A DNA stretch of 64,000 bases, taken from assembly GCA_002082245.2 (NCBI GenBank), contig NBTC02000002.1:4771142-4835141 (forward strand). The letters run 5' to 3'. This DNA comes from Yersinia enterocolitica (GTDB lineage: Bacteria; Pseudomonadota; Gammaproteobacteria; Enterobacterales; Enterobacteriaceae). The translations under genes were made by a program, and so were the position numbers. Positions 63,597 through 64,000 of the stretch are shown here, in pieces (positions within the stretch are counted from its first letter, which is position 1; each line of letters opens with the position of its first letter). Below the pieces are notes generated by a model that saw only the letters and a program-made list of their open reading frames with translations, did no database searches and was not told the origin of the DNA.

Positions 63597-64000
63597 ATGC
63601 ATGATTATGGCGTGTGGACAATTATAACTCCACTGGTAACTATTTGTTTGGCGATTTTTACTCGGCAGGTAATATTGTCGTTATTAATGGGGATAGTTGT
63701 TGGATTTACGGTTATTAATGATCACAATCTACTTCAGGGGATCAGTGGCACTTTAAATGGAATTATTGATATATTCTCTTCTCCAGGTAATACTCGTACC
63801 GTTATTTTTATGGTGATGATTGGCGGGATCATGCGCTTAATTGTCGTGACCGGGGGCGTTCGAAGTTTAGTTCGCGCCTTAACAGAAAAACTCAGTTTGT
63901 TACCAATAAAAAAGCAGTGCAGTTGTTGGCGATGGTGATTACGTCAATTATTTTCATTGAAAGTTCGATCAACCAACTTATTGCCGGTGCATCGACCAAA
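63597..64000 (+). pseudogene. NhaC-type Na+/H+ antiporter family gene, frameshifted and cut by window edge
   Basis: The frame from 63597 encodes MHDYGVWTIITPLVTICLAIFTRQVILSLLMGIVVGF, four hydrophobic segments and VMIGGIMRLIVVTGGVRSLVRAL. It shifts near 63898 and continues VTNKKAVQLLAMVITSIIFIESSINQLIAGAS to the edge. It may be the amino-acid or malate-lactate type of NhaC carrier that often accompanies cysteine/methionine lyase genes. The right part is outside the window. Confidence 0.7.

Overview
The window is a chromosomal segment of a Yersinia-like member of the Yersiniaceae/Enterobacterales (species not fixed from sequence alone). The evidence is E. coli-like gene order over the first half, Yersinia-type ERIC repeats, a YfuABC-type iron transporter, and protein sequences such as ZipA and the PTS proteins that look Yersinia-like. 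The left edge cuts a MacA-like gene; the right edge cuts a broken NhaC-type antiporter gene.

Region 1 (1-31.6 kb) is conserved backbone. A MacA-like adaptor gene is divergent from an OmpR-family two-component pair. It is followed by ptsH-ptsI-crr, cysK, cysZ, then zipA-ligA-ypeB, a FlxA-like gene, a nucleotidyltransferase-fold gene, two tRNA-Ala(GGC), gltX, three tRNA-Val(UAC), tRNA-Lys(UUU), nupC, mntH, ypeC, an aldo/keto reductase, a LysR regulator, a PACE efflux gene, glk, yhjX-ypdB-ypdA, ybiU, a GNAT gene, alaC, cybB and a 24-residue YpdK-like membrane peptide. The order closely follows the E. coli ptsHI-gltX-mntH-glk-ypdAB-alaC neighbourhood.

Region 2 (31.6-47.7 kb) is metabolic accessory DNA: an orphan HicB-like gene, a five-gene DMSO-reductase-type operon (dmsA-dmsB-dmsC-dmsD-napF-like) behind an FNR-like site, a bgl-type beta-glucoside operon with two antiterminator (RAT) sites and a gutted porin gene, a DUF2127 membrane protein, and the Fur-box-preceded yfuABC iron(III) transporter.

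Region 3 (47.7-64 kb) is less stable. It holds a displaced CdiA C-terminal toxin fragment with a probable immunity gene, a broken SymE-like toxin locus, an mltB-type transglycosylase, an APC permease, an amidohydrolase, a divergent smvR/smvA efflux pair with paired operators, and an MCE (Mla-like) lipid transporter operon whose ATPase is frameshifted. Last come three successive decayed genes: a UPF0597/CyuA-type cysteine desulfidase, a Cys/Met-metabolism PLP enzyme and an NhaC-type antiporter.

The most unusual structure is at 15.1-15.5 kb beside the tRNA-Lys gene. A 64-nt element occurs twice, each time inserted at the same point in a tRNA-Lys T-loop. The two copies have compensatory base-pair changes in one hairpin and interchangeable GNRA tetraloops in another, which points to a selected RNA structure. 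Several regulatory circuits can also be read from the DNA: a YpdB-type direct repeat upstream of yhjX, a Cra box before ptsH, CytR/CRP sites before nupC, Fur boxes before mntH and yfuA, and a TetR operator pair between smvR and smvA.
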